Positions 52,800 to 61,127 of a stretch of DNA of 64,000 bases are shown piece after piece. The notes under the pieces were generated by a model that had not been told where the DNA came from, ran no database searches, and was given only the letters and a program-made list of their open reading frames with translations. Source of the DNA: JBOFDK01 sp051656485. Its GTDB lineage: Bacteria; Bacillota; Clostridia; Lachnospirales; Cellulosilyticaceae. The translations under genes and the position numbers were made by a program. The stretch is from positions 1 through 64,000 of the forward strand of contig JBOGBZ010000042.1 in NCBI GenBank assembly GCA_051656485.1, written 5' to 3'. Every line of letters starts with the position of its first letter. The first letter of the stretch is position 1.

Positions 52800-52826
52800 T
52801 AATGTATGCACATTTATTTAAAATGT
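52800..52826 (-). promoter_or_regulatory. Sigma-K-like promoter, collagen-like gene 1
   Basis: On the minus strand AC, 16 bases, CATACATTA: a full match, 67 bases before the ATG. Confidence 0.55.
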
Positions 52827-52961
52827 TATTAGATTCAACCTGTTTTTACAGTTAGTTCTTTATTCTTTACATGATTTTTTTACTTCCCATCCATTATTTA
52901 GTGATATCTTCCTATTTCATACAATTTTCCTCTGATACCATTCTCATCTTTTTATGAGAGG

Positions 52962-52970
52962 CATATAATA
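52962..52970 (+). promoter_or_regulatory. CATANNNTA element before the 97-aa gene
   Basis: CATATAATA, 32 bases before the ATG; the -35 has no AC at the expected distance, so only half of the pattern is present. Confidence 0.35.
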
Positions 52971-53001
52971 TATAGAATCTATTTTTAAGAGGTATTTTAC
53001 T

Positions 53002-53295
53002 ATGAATTTTTGGGACTCATTGGAAGAAGAACTTACTGTTACCTTAGAGGAACCTTTTGATATTTTGTTTCAGCAACAACCTATACTTTATTTAGAATGG
53101 GAGCCCGATCTCCCCTCATGCGTTGAAGTGGTAGATAAAAAAGTTAACTTAAAAAGTTTGATTGATGAAGTTACGGCTACTTTTGTCTGCCATGAAGCTG
53201 GTGATCATACTTTAACATTTCTTTACCGTAAACAGTGTTGCGATCGTCGTGTTATCTCTACACGCACTTACCATATTCATGCAGTAGAAAAATAA
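53002..53295 (+). CDS. Small protein of unknown function
   Basis: 97 aa, acidic first half, beta-strand pattern in the second (VTATFVCHEAGDHTLTFLYR), three cysteines and a CC pair. The second half could be a small Ig-like or transthyretin-like fold, which is a guess. No signal peptide. It sits alone between the collagen genes and the duplicated block and has a partial mother-cell promoter element. Confidence 0.65.
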   Translation: MNFWDSLEEELTVTLEEPFDILFQQQPILYLEWEPDLPSCVEVVDKKVNLKSLIDEVTATFVCHEAGDHTLTFLYRKQCCDRRVISTRTYHIHAVEK

Positions 53296-53300
53296 ACAAA

Positions 53301-53338
53301 AAACACCTTATTGGAACTCGCCTTCCATAGGGTGTTTC
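53301..53338. terminator. Terminator between converging genes
   Basis: ACACCTTATTGGAA and TTCCATAGGGTGT pair with few mismatches over a 6-base loop, flanked by AAAAA and TTT. Confidence 0.65.
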
Positions 53339-53377
53339 TTGCTTGTAGTTATTTGTAGTTTTTTATAGTTGTCTTTA

Positions 53378-54229
53378 CTAATACAATTCAACAATTCTCA
53401 TGTTTATATTTGCCACTTCAGCACCTAATGTTCCTGTCTCATAGCCAAGTTCTAAATTATGACATCCCGTTGGTACTGTAACAATTGCACCACCTGAAAT
53501 TGCCAATAATCCATCTGCTCCCACATTTGTTTGAATAGAATTAGCTGAGCCTGCAACAGGTACACTATCTAGTAAAAGTTGTAATGTTGCACTCCCTGGA
53601 TCATTCAATGGATCAACAGCCCCACTCCATTCGACAAGGTAGGTATGTGGTCCTCTTATTTGAAGTGGATTATCTTGACATACGGCACATCCCATTTTTG
53701 AAAATACTGTATCTATAGGTATAATCCCTGCAGTACCACCCACAAGAAGTGTTGCACCATTTGTGCCTACATGAGCACTTCCTTTAACTGGATATGGCAT
53801 TGGTGGGCATGGCGTTGGTGGACATGGCGTTGGTGGGCATGGTCTTGGTGGACATGGCGTTGGTGGACATGGCGTTGGTGGGCATGGTCTTGGTGGACAT
53901 GGCGTTGGTGGGCATGGTCTTGGTGGGCATGGCGTTGGTGGACATGGTCTTGGTGGGCATGGCGTTGGTGGACATGCGCATGATGTTCGACATAGACATA
54001 ATGGTTGGCTAGGACATGATTGTGCGCATGAGCATTGGCAAGGACATGATTGTGCACATGAGCATTGGCAAGTACTTGGCACATAAATAGGCTTTGGATA
54101 CTGCGTCTGTCCAGTACATTGGCATTGATTAACTCTACTCATTTCAGATACCTGACCACTACATTTACTAGGTTTATATCTACATCCTCCTTGAGGTAGA
54201 CATATATCATTTTCAATATAAGGCTTCAT
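53378..54229 (-). CDS. Cys/Pro-rich protein with C-terminal beta domain, copy C
   Basis: 283 aa. Residues 1-85 are Cys rich (CQCSCAQSCPCQ twice), about 85-147 a regular five-residue repeat (CPPTP/CPPRP), and about 149-283 the same beta domain as the protein at 39113 (AHVGTNGATLLVGG, YLVEWSGAVDPLND, GAIVTVPTGCHNLELGYETG). The proline-cysteine rod is twice as long as in copy A. No signal peptide. Confidence 0.73.
   Translation of the reverse strand: MKPYIENDICLPQGGCRYKPSKCSGQVSEMSRVNQCQCTGQTQYPKPIYVPSTCQCSCAQSCPCQCSCAQSCPSQPLCLCRTSCACPPTPCPPRPCPPTPCPPRPCPPTPCPPRPCPPTPCPPTPCPPRPCPPTPCPPTPCPPMPYPVKGSAHVGTNGATLLVGGTAGIIPIDTVFSKMGCAVCQDNPLQIRGPHTYLVEWSGAVDPLNDPGSATLQLLLDSVPVAGSANSIQTNVGADGLLAISGGAIVTVPTGCHNLELGYETGTLGAEVANINMRIVELY
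53802..53976. repeat. 15-bp tandem repeat, about 11.7 copies
   Basis: Units GGTGGGCATGGCGTT, GGTGGACATGGCGTT and GGTGGGCATGGTCTT alternate; they encode the five-residue Cys-Pro repeat of the protein on the minus strand. Copy number is likely variable. Confidence 0.88.
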
Positions 54230-54274
54230 ATTTATTCCTCCTATTAATTTTATATAGTTAATTAATATAAACTA

Positions 54275-54312
54275 TACTATATGATACTCATCCTCTCTAC
54301 ATTTGGTTAATG
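54275..54312 (-). promoter_or_regulatory. Conserved upstream element, Cys/Pro gene copy C
   Basis: On the minus strand TTAACCAAATG, 16 bases, CATATAGTA, the same arrangement as upstream of copy A at 39.8 kb. Confidence 0.45.
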
Positions 54313-54362
54313 ATTTACCTTATTTTTGTAGCAAGCTCTATGGTATTTTCATTGTTTGTTAT

Positions 54363-54407
54363 AAATAAAGGAGTATCTCTAATCAAAGATACTCCTTTAT
54401 TTATAGC
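54363..54407 (-). terminator. Terminator of the CPP-tail protein gene, copy C
   Basis: AAATAAAGGAGTATC and GATACTCCTTTATTT pair over 10 bases on the minus strand. Confidence 0.8.
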
Positions 54408-54409
54408 CA

Positions 54410-55024
54410 TTACTTACACATCGTATATCCAGTGTTTATTGCATATCCTTGATTACAAGAGCATTGTTGTGTTGGTGGTGGACATGGTTGGGGACATGGT
54501 TGGGGACATGGTTGGGGGCATGGTGGTACTGGTGGTGGACATGGTGGTACTGGTGATGTGCCACATGTACAGGGTTTACTAGGTACTACTGTTGGTTTTT
54601 GTGTATTGCATGGTGTATAGCCTGAACCATTACAAACACCACAATTACCTTGTGTATCTAAAATAACTTCATTACCTGTAGTTGCTTTATTGACAATTAT
54701 TTTGTAACAAGACATATCATCTGAGCATACATCAAATTGATAGAAACCTTCACAGTTTGTTACAGTATGTGCAACACCAAGATATTCTGTTTTTCCATTT
54801 GTACAAACAACTTTAACAAGTTTTGCTAATGCATTAACAATAGGATCGCCATTACAATTAACAACGCGCCCCCATACACGCTTCGCACTAAACTCATCAA
54901 CGACAACGTCTGCTCTTACTTCTGAACTTTGGCAAACATCTGGTGTATTCAGATTAATATCAATAGAGTTTCCTACTGTAACACTTGATGTATTACAGCC
55001 ACTATTACTATAATAATTACTCAT
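54410..55024 (-). CDS. Carboxypeptidase-regulatory-like protein with CPP tail, copy C
   Basis: 204 aa. Near identical to copy A (39929) over the first 140 residues (SIDINLNTPDVCQSSEVR, VWGRVVNCNGDPIVNALAKL), but the Pro/Cys tail is short and of a different repeat (PCPQPCPQPCPQP). I start it at ATG 55024, 9 bases after AGGAGG; a TTG six bases upstream is also in frame. A full sigma-K-like element is upstream. Confidence 0.75.
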   Translation of the reverse strand: MSNYYSNSGCNTSSVTVGNSIDINLNTPDVCQSSEVRADVVVDEFSAKRVWGRVVNCNGDPIVNALAKLVKVVCTNGKTEYLGVAHTVTNCEGFYQFDVCSDDMSCYKIIVNKATTGNEVILDTQGNCGVCNGSGYTPCNTQKPTVVPSKPCTCGTSPVPPCPPPVPPCPQPCPQPCPQPCPPPTQQCSCNQGYAINTGYTMCK

Positions 55025-55056
55025 TTTCAAATACCTCCTAAATAATTTTCATACTT

Positions 55057-55084
55057 TACTATATGAAGAAGAAATTCTTATTGT
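55057..55084 (-). promoter_or_regulatory. Sigma-K-like promoter, CPP-tail gene copy C
   Basis: On the minus strand AC, 17 bases, CATATAGTA: a full match, about 33 bases before the ATG, as in copy A. Confidence 0.6.
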
Positions 55085-55202
55085 TACTAATATTTTCGCA
55101 ATTATTAAGTATATCCTCTTTTTTACTGAATATGTTATTACACTTATATTAATATATATTTTTCCCTTTTTTTACTTTTTATCAATCTTTGTCTTCTTTG
55201 TT

Positions 55203-55211
55203 CATATACTA
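55203..55211 (+). promoter_or_regulatory. CATANNNTA element, SPOCS module C
   Basis: CATATACTA, identical to the -10 element of module A and at a similar distance (43 bases) from the ATG, but the AC of the -35 is not kept. Confidence 0.45.
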
Positions 55212-55253
55212 GCATTGAAACTATTTTAAGTAATAAAAGGAGGCTATTTATTT

Positions 55254-55742
55254 ATGTCTACATTTAATCGATCCCTCATAGAATATGATGGGATTGTATC
55301 CTATGACACTATGCGTTGCATCGAAATTACTCCCAATACTTTTAAACAATTTAATATTGATATGGAGCTTTGTGTCCCTTGTGAAAAACCAAGTATTGAG
55401 CAGATCGTCAAGGTAACAACAGAACCTTGTGTACTTAAACAGGTTATTCTTCGTACCCCTTGCGGTACATCTCCAGAAGGGATTATCCTAACAGGCTATA
55501 AATTACTTGTTATGGGCGAAGTTGGTGTCAAAATTAAGTATGTGGCCTTAGAAGCCGAACAAAGTGTTCATACAGTACATGCAATACTCCCTTTCTGCAC
55601 TTCGCTCATACTCCCTTTAGATTTTACTCATTTAAGTGCCGTATCATCCAAAGTATACGTAGAAGATGCCTTGATTGATCAACGAGGGGATCGCTTTATG
55701 TTTGTTAATATTACATTAATGCTTATCGCACAATCTTGTTAG
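55254..55742 (+). CDS. SPOCS-domain protein, module C gene 1
   Basis: 162 aa, same length and mostly the same sequence as 40892. FNRSLIEYDG lead, then the SPOCS domain (CVPCEKPSIEQIVKVTTE, GTSPEGIILTGYKLLVMGEV). AAGGAGG before the ATG. First gene of the plus-strand trio that mirrors module A. Confidence 0.78.
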   Translation: MSTFNRSLIEYDGIVSYDTMRCIEITPNTFKQFNIDMELCVPCEKPSIEQIVKVTTEPCVLKQVILRTPCGTSPEGIILTGYKLLVMGEVGVKIKYVALEAEQSVHTVHAILPFCTSLILPLDFTHLSAVSSKVYVEDALIDQRGDRFMFVNITLMLIAQSC

Positions 55743-55755
55743 GAGGTTAGCCTAG

Positions 55756-56238
55756 ATGTTTAAATACGATTATTCACCAAGTTCTACTTTACCTTGTTAT
55801 GCTGAATATTTCAAAGATACTGTCATTCAAGAAATCCTTACACTCCCAAGTGAAAAGCCAGATATAGAGCGCATTCAAAATATTATGGTATGGCCTCAAA
55901 TAGAAGATATAAAACTTATTCCAACTGAAAAAGGGGTTTCTAATGAAGGGCAAGTACTAACTGGCCTTAAACTCCTTGTAAAACTTCGTCTTAAACAAAA
56001 AGTACTCTACGTAGCCGATCGTTGTACCCAATCTCTCCATGCTGCACATTTTGACAATATTACAAATCTTTTTATTGTCGTACCTGAAACCATTAACTGC
56101 GAATCTATATGTACTTTATTTGCCAAAGGTCAACTTCGTGTCATTCCTTATATAGAGACTGTTCAATTTCGAATGTTAGATTCTCGTACTATTTATAAAT
56201 GTGTATCGGTATTCGTCAATATGGAAGTTTTGAAATAG
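55756..56238 (+). CDS. SPOCS-domain protein, module C gene 2
   Basis: 160 aa, paralogue of 41393 with the same length (SEKPDIERIQNIMVWPQIED, NEGQVLTGLKLLVKL, RMLDSRTIYKCVSVFVNM). TAGGAGG overlaps the stop of gene 1 and the spacing of 13 bases is that of module A. Confidence 0.78.
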   Translation: MFKYDYSPSSTLPCYAEYFKDTVIQEILTLPSEKPDIERIQNIMVWPQIEDIKLIPTEKGVSNEGQVLTGLKLLVKLRLKQKVLYVADRCTQSLHAAHFDNITNLFIVVPETINCESICTLFAKGQLRVIPYIETVQFRMLDSRTIYKCVSVFVNMEVLK

Positions 56239-56253
56239 AAAGGTGGATAGAAA

Positions 56254-57438
56254 ATGCTAATCACGAAAAGTGCAAATGTAACAGAAGCTGTCGTTGGTGA
56301 TATCATCACTTATGTACTTGATGTGGAAAATGATGATTCCTTCGACTATATTAATGTGCTCATTAAAGACTTATTAACACCTGAACTAAACTTTGTAGAA
56401 GGTAGTGTCTCAATTATGGGGATACCTTATCCTGTTGCTAGTATCTTATCAGGTATAGATATTGGCAAACTTCTTGCTGGAGCTGTTACGAGGGTTACCT
56501 TCCTAGCTGAAATCATAGCCTCCCCATCTGCAAATGCTCTAACCAATATCAGTACGGGCTACTTCAAGTATCTCACCCCACTTGGTCAAACCATTATTGA
56601 AACGGTAGATAGTAATGCCTATACCCTTACCGTTTCTACTGCTGAGATTACTGTCACAAAGACTGCCGATAAAGTAACTGCTTCTTATAGCTCTATTATT
56701 ACTTATACCATAGAAGTAGCCAATACAGGTGACCTTGATGCTTATTCTGTAAGTTTTAAGGATATAATTCCCACATGTCTTACATTCATTCCAAATAGTT
56801 TTACAGTGGATGGGATAGTGGTTAATGATGTTAACCTAGCTCAAGGTGTAGATCTAGGTACACTCCTATCCAGAGATACAGTTGTACTTACCTACCAAGG
56901 CCGTGTATCTAGTCCTACTGGTTGTGAAATATGTAATACTGCTTTTGTTGAATACGAGTATGTTCAACTTAATGGGGTAACAGGTACAAAGCTTTCTAAT
57001 GCTTCAACGGTATGCGTTGAGTCACGTATGTCTTTCAAACAACTTATGCTTGATAAGTACTGTGAAGTCCCCGATGTCAAACCAAGTATTCAGGATCTTA
57101 ATGACGAAGTATCTGTGGATATCCAGATTGCTAATTCGTACCCTATCCAAACGATTATCTCTACTTCTGTGGGTGGTCAGACCCTGACAGGGTATAAACT
57201 TATTGTTCATGGCACTATTTGCATTAGTATTGAGTATACAGCTGCCCTTCCAACCCATCCTGTACATTCTTACCACTGTACCTTACCTTTTGGTACATTT
57301 ATTATTCTTCCTGCTGATTATCAACTTAATCAGCAAGTAGAAGTTAATGCCATTATCGAAAATGTTGAAGCTGATATGCTCAGTCCACGTGGCGTCTTCA
57401 CAAATGTTACTTTGTTGTTAATTGCTCGTGTACGTTAA
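56254..57438 (+). CDS. DUF11-DUF11-SPOCS protein, module C gene 3
   Basis: 394 aa, exactly the length of module A gene 3. DUF11 domains at about 5-115 (ITYVLDVENDDSFDYINVLI core) and 128-240 (ITYTIEVANTGDLDAYSVSF core), C-terminal SPOCS domain (DVKPSIQDLNDEVSVDIQI, VGGQTLTGYKLIV). No export signal. Divergence from module A is greatest in the DUF11 domains, least in the SPOCS domain. Confidence 0.8.
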   Translation: MLITKSANVTEAVVGDIITYVLDVENDDSFDYINVLIKDLLTPELNFVEGSVSIMGIPYPVASILSGIDIGKLLAGAVTRVTFLAEIIASPSANALTNISTGYFKYLTPLGQTIIETVDSNAYTLTVSTAEITVTKTADKVTASYSSIITYTIEVANTGDLDAYSVSFKDIIPTCLTFIPNSFTVDGIVVNDVNLAQGVDLGTLLSRDTVVLTYQGRVSSPTGCEICNTAFVEYEYVQLNGVTGTKLSNASTVCVESRMSFKQLMLDKYCEVPDVKPSIQDLNDEVSVDIQIANSYPIQTIISTSVGGQTLTGYKLIVHGTICISIEYTAALPTHPVHSYHCTLPFGTFIILPADYQLNQQVEVNAIIENVEADMLSPRGVFTNVTLLLIARVR

Positions 57439-57450
57439 CTTTTAATAAGC

Positions 57451-57480
57451 CTCAAAAAGCTAGGACTAAGTCTTAGCTTT
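57451..57480 (+). terminator. Terminator of SPOCS module C
   Basis: AAAAAGCTAGGACT and AGTCTTAGCTTTTT pair with one G-U, resembling the terminator that follows module A. Confidence 0.8.
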
Positions 57481-57498
57481 TTATTTCCTGTATATAGT

Positions 57499-57552
57499 AA
57501 AAGCTCTTCCTTTTAAAACAGACTATTTGTCCTAACTTCAAGGAAGAGCTTT
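57499..57552 (-). terminator. Terminator of GT2 copy 2
   Basis: AAAGCTCTTCCTT and AAGGAAGAGCTTTT pair over a long loop on the minus strand, 14 bases after the stop codon. Confidence 0.7.
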
Positions 57553-57565
57553 GATAAGTTTTATG

Positions 57566-58642
57566 TTATTTTTGTATGTCCAGTGACTCAAAATATTTTG
57601 TATTTGATACGATAGATGGATTATCTGGATTCCATACTCTTGCTCTCTCATTTGCTTCATAAGATTTTTTCACATCGCCTACTTGGAAATAGCATACACA
57701 TAATTCTAAGGCCGGCCTCCATGTCCAATATTCTATATAAGTAAAGCCCATCTGATCTTCTGGCATCTTTGCATTTTCAATACTTGCATACCAAAAAATA
57801 GCTTCTTCATATCTGTTTGCATCTTGATAAATCTTCCCTAGTCTATAAAGTATTTCACCCCTTGGTGTTGCTATTGGAAATGCTTTAAATAAAGTTTGCT
57901 TTGCCTCTTCTACCTTGCCAATGGCATTGTAACTATCAGCAATTTTGCAAATACTATCAATCTTTTCTTCTATCCATATAGGTTGTTCTAGTAAGCTTTC
58001 TAATACTTCTATTGCTTCTTCATGCATTTGATGATAATAAAGTTCTTTTCCGTAGTAATAAATATCTCTCTGCGAAAAGGGAATACCTTCTGCTAACTTT
58101 TTCTTATAAATATTCAAATTACGATCTGGATTGCCATGTACACGTCTATGAGTTACACAAATATCTGCATCAATACTCTTTCCTCTAGCGCCTCCTATAT
58201 ATTCATGTATAAAACCTATCCATTTAAAACCATTACCTCTTTTCACAAGCCTTTCTCTTCTAAAAACAAGGGTGGGGTTACCTTTTTCGTCGGATGCATA
58301 ATTATATTTAAAAGTAACACAGTCCACACCTTTTGTCAGGGTGTTTTTTAATTCTCTTAACTTAGCTACATCTTCTTCTAGCATGACGTCATCTGCATCC
58401 AACCATAAGATATAGTCTTTTGTAGCGTGCTCAAAAGAGTAATTTCTCGCTGCTGCAAAATCATCAATCCATTTAAAGTCAAAAATGCGGTCTGTATACT
58501 GACTTGCAATTTCTCTGGTTTTGTCCGTAGCTCCTGTGTCCACAATATTGATTTCATCTACTACATCTTTTACAGACTCAAGACAGTTACCTAGTACATC
58601 TTCTTCGTTTTTTACAATCATGCATAAACTAATAGTAATCAT
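57566..58642 (-). CDS. GT2 glycosyltransferase with helical repeats, copy 2
   Basis: 358 aa paralogue of the enzyme at 37959. GT-A domain with MITISLCMIVKNEEDVLGNC, VDTGATDKT and DxD as WLDADDVM (near residue 84), then TPR-like repeats in the C-terminal half. It stands alone, without a CgeB partner. GGAGAG precedes the ATG. Confidence 0.85.
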   Translation of the reverse strand: MITISLCMIVKNEEDVLGNCLESVKDVVDEINIVDTGATDKTREIASQYTDRIFDFKWIDDFAAARNYSFEHATKDYILWLDADDVMLEEDVAKLRELKNTLTKGVDCVTFKYNYASDEKGNPTLVFRRERLVKRGNGFKWIGFIHEYIGGARGKSIDADICVTHRRVHGNPDRNLNIYKKKLAEGIPFSQRDIYYYGKELYYHQMHEEAIEVLESLLEQPIWIEEKIDSICKIADSYNAIGKVEEAKQTLFKAFPIATPRGEILYRLGKIYQDANRYEEAIFWYASIENAKMPEDQMGFTYIEYWTWRPALELCVCYFQVGDVKKSYEANERARVWNPDNPSIVSNTKYFESLDIQK

Positions 58643-58701
58643 ATTTCCTCTCTCCTAACCATGCATATACTTTTTTTATACCTCATGATGCAAAGCCTTA
58701 G

Positions 58702-58740
58702 TACAAAAGCAACTCATTGACTAGATGAGTTGCTTTTGTA
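58702..58740 (-). terminator. Terminator of the third CPP-tail gene
   Basis: TACAAAAGCAACTCAT and ATGAGTTGCTTTTGTA are perfect arms over a 7-base loop. Confidence 0.8.
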
Positions 58741-58743
58741 AGA

Positions 58744-59331
58744 TTAGAACGTACATCTAGTCATGTTGTTCTGATACTGATAGTTTTGTTGTGGTTTAGG
58801 ACATGGAGAAGGCGGTGGGCATGGCGGTGGGCATGGTGATGGGCATGGTGGAGGGCATGGTGGAGGACATGGTGGAGGACATGGTGGAGGACATGGTGGG
58901 GCACAGGAATCTGCTATAATGGGATGATACTCCTGACATGGGTCATATCCCTCCCCTGTACATGCTTGGCAATTACCAGTTCCTGTACATATAACTTTTT
59001 CTGGCCCTGTATATGACTTCCCTACAAGTATTTTATACTTTTCATTGCCATTACAGTTACAAAGATCAAACTGATAGAAGCCTTCACAGTCACTAATGGT
59101 ATGTGCTATGCCTTGATATTGTATGCCATGTGTAGTACATACTACCTTTACTAATTTTAGAAGTGCTTCTGCTACTGGCTCATTGGTACAATCTCTAATT
59201 TGCCCCCATAATCTTATGGCATTACCTGCTGTTGACTCTACAATAACATCCGCTCTAATTTCTGCTACTTCATGATCTGTAAGTCGAATGTCTATGGAAT
59301 TCCCATTAATGTATTTATTTGAACAACTCAT
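58744..59331 (-). CDS. Carboxypeptidase-regulatory-like protein with CPP tail, copy D
   Basis: 195 aa. SIDIRLTDHEVAEIRADVIV lead, beta-sandwich domain (LWGQIRDCTNEPVAEALLKL, DCEGFYQFDLC), and a tail of PPCPPPCPPPCP repeats. Clearly related to copies A and C but more divergent. ATG 59331 is chosen, 6 bases after AAAGGAG; a GTG at 59355 is also in frame. It has its own full sigma-K-like element inside the end of the DUF11 gene upstream. Confidence 0.75.
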   Translation of the reverse strand: MSCSNKYINGNSIDIRLTDHEVAEIRADVIVESTAGNAIRLWGQIRDCTNEPVAEALLKLVKVVCTTHGIQYQGIAHTISDCEGFYQFDLCNCNGNEKYKILVGKSYTGPEKVICTGTGNCQACTGEGYDPCQEYHPIIADSCAPPCPPPCPPPCPPPCPPPCPSPCPPPCPPPSPCPKPQQNYQYQNNMTRCTF

Positions 59332-59388
59332 CTCATTCTCCTTTCCTATTTCCACAAGTGTATTAAATGATAGGTAATTAATCCCTTA

Positions 59389-59416
59389 TATATTATGCAA
59401 TGATTACCATTTTTGT
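59389..59416 (-). promoter_or_regulatory. Sigma-K-like promoter, CPP-tail gene copy D
   Basis: On the minus strand AC, 17 bases, CATAATATA: a full match, 58 bases before the ATG. Confidence 0.55.
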
Positions 59417-60609
59417 TACTCTATTACCATTGCCAATATTTCCACCAAACAGCTTATATAAAATCCTTGCGTACTTTCTAACACATACTGTACATTGGCT
59501 ACTTCGCCGTTAACTTTGATAAGTTTTCTACTATTATAGTGTCTAGGCAACATAATAGCTGTATGAAATGGCAATGCATATTGGATATAATGCATGCCCC
59601 TTTCGTTTCCACTCATATAACTCACTTCTATTTTCAGAATACTATTGACCATCATCTGGGTCCCAGTCAATCTACTTCCATCCAAAGATAGGCCTGTAGG
59701 TATATTTACCATATAGTATTCCTGTATATCTATACTAGCTTCAATCGCATCTATCTCTGTGATTGCTGTTTCTCCCTTTGGCAATATAAGATATTTGTCA
59801 ATAAGCTCTTGCCTAAAGCATCGCATCCCATTGTCTATTGCTAGGATATTGGATTGAAAAGTTTGCATACCTATAGTGTCATCAGGTAATAAGTATGTAC
59901 CTATGATTTGGGTTTCGTTCACAAGTTGCAGGTCACTTGATCCCTCTTGTATGATGACTTGATAGGTTAAGTTCCTCGTATCTCCTACTTTGATAGCCTG
60001 TATATTGATCCCTTTGCCTAGATTATCTAAATGGATATTTTTATCATCTAAGTACACACTTCCTAATACTAGTTCTAATCCGGGTGAGAATGTATTTTGA
60101 ACCCTTACATTAATAAAATCTAAATCGCCTTTATTGGTTAAGTTGATTTGATATGTTACTTGGTCTCCAATACTTCCATAGGCTTTGTCCTGCTTACTTT
60201 CTACACTTATAAAAGGTGTATAAATGGACAAATAACATACGTTGCTTTCTGCATGCATCAGATACCTTTTGTTAGTCAGGGGCTCTTGATAGGCGTAGGT
60301 TACATTTGTCTGACTACTTAGCTCATTTTCTAATGGTGCCGACAGTATTTTAACTTTGTACTGTATCATATACCCCTGCTCCATACCTGGCGATAATGCT
60401 TCTATCTTGATACCAGCTATGATATCTTCATCCCGTTGTATGTTATTGCAATACAAACTTCCTTGTATAAACTTGATGTGTTCATTCATACTATCACTTA
60501 CCAGAATATCTTCAATGCTGTAGGATGCATCATTCCAAATAGCAACTTGATACGTTATCTCTTCTCCTACTACTGCATGTGGTGTTTGGACTGATTTTAC
60601 AATAATCAC
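59416..60609 (-). CDS. DUF11-DUF11-SPOCS protein, module D gene 3
   Basis: About 397 aa. Two DUF11 domains (cores ITYQVAIWNDASYSIEDILV and VTYQINLTNKGDLDFINVRV) and a C-terminal SPOCS domain (LPKGETAITEIDAIEASIDI, LDGSRLTGTQMMV), in which the KPDIE motif is changed to ETAIT. I prefer GTG 60609, aligning with the M-I/L-I-T-K starts of the paralogues; a GTG at 60630 is in frame. The most divergent of the four copies. Confidence 0.78.
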   Translation of the reverse strand: MIIVKSVQTPHAVVGEEITYQVAIWNDASYSIEDILVSDSMNEHIKFIQGSLYCNNIQRDEDIIAGIKIEALSPGMEQGYMIQYKVKILSAPLENELSSQTNVTYAYQEPLTNKRYLMHAESNVCYLSIYTPFISVESKQDKAYGSIGDQVTYQINLTNKGDLDFINVRVQNTFSPGLELVLGSVYLDDKNIHLDNLGKGINIQAIKVGDTRNLTYQVIIQEGSSDLQLVNETQIIGTYLLPDDTIGMQTFQSNILAIDNGMRCFRQELIDKYLILPKGETAITEIDAIEASIDIQEYYMVNIPTGLSLDGSRLTGTQMMVNSILKIEVSYMSGNERGMHYIQYALPFHTAIMLPRHYNSRKLIKVNGEVANVQYVLESTQGFYISCLVEILAMVIE

Positions 60610-60634
60610 TTTGTTCCCCCCAATTGACACACTT

Positions 60635-61117
60635 TCATTTAATAGGCACTCCTTCTAAGAAAAATGCTATACAACATTGAATGGTCCTTGTGTCCAGTGC
60701 TCTAGCATATACCTTTTCAATATACGGTTGTACCATTAGTTTTCCCTTGGCATACAGTTGTCTTATACTTTCCTCTGCGATTTGCTCCGGTACACCTAGT
60801 GAGAAATATTTGACCATTTCAAAACGTATCCCTTGTATAGCTTGGTTGTTATGATAACTGGTATACAATAACTTGCCTCTAATATGCATCTCTACCATGA
60901 GCTTGTAGCCTGTGTCTACAAAGCCATCATGGCCCATTTTCTTATCTGTCTCTATTAATTGTATCTCCCCTATACTAGGTTCTACATCTACTTCTATTAC
61001 CTTAACAATATCTAACATACGATTTTCCAGGGTAAATATTTCATTTATCAAATCTTCTTTAAAGCATGTTGAATTATTGGGATACAGGGTATTGATTTTA
61101 TTTCCTCCTCCAATCAT
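60635..61117 (-). CDS. SPOCS-domain protein, module D gene 2
   Basis: 160 aa. SPOCS domain with ENRMLDIVKVIEVDVEP, GHDGFVDTGYKLMVEM and closing RALDTRTIQCCIAFFLEG, nearest to module B gene 2. TAGGAGG is 6 bases before ATG 61117, inside the end of gene 1; the frame is open to 61147. Confidence 0.75.
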   Translation of the reverse strand: MIGGGNKINTLYPNNSTCFKEDLINEIFTLENRMLDIVKVIEVDVEPSIGEIQLIETDKKMGHDGFVDTGYKLMVEMHIRGKLLYTSYHNNQAIQGIRFEMVKYFSLGVPEQIAEESIRQLYAKGKLMVQPYIEKVYARALDTRTIQCCIAFFLEGVPIK

Positions 61118-61127
61118 AACTATCCTC

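Noticed and set aside
53802..53976. CRISPR-like tandem repeat
   Set aside because: The 15-bp units are contiguous without spacers and code for protein; no cas genes are present.
53767..54084. His-rich and Trp-rich frames over the 15-bp repeats
   Set aside because: Frame shadows of the CPP repeat; the sense frame continues into a conserved beta domain shared with the paralogue.
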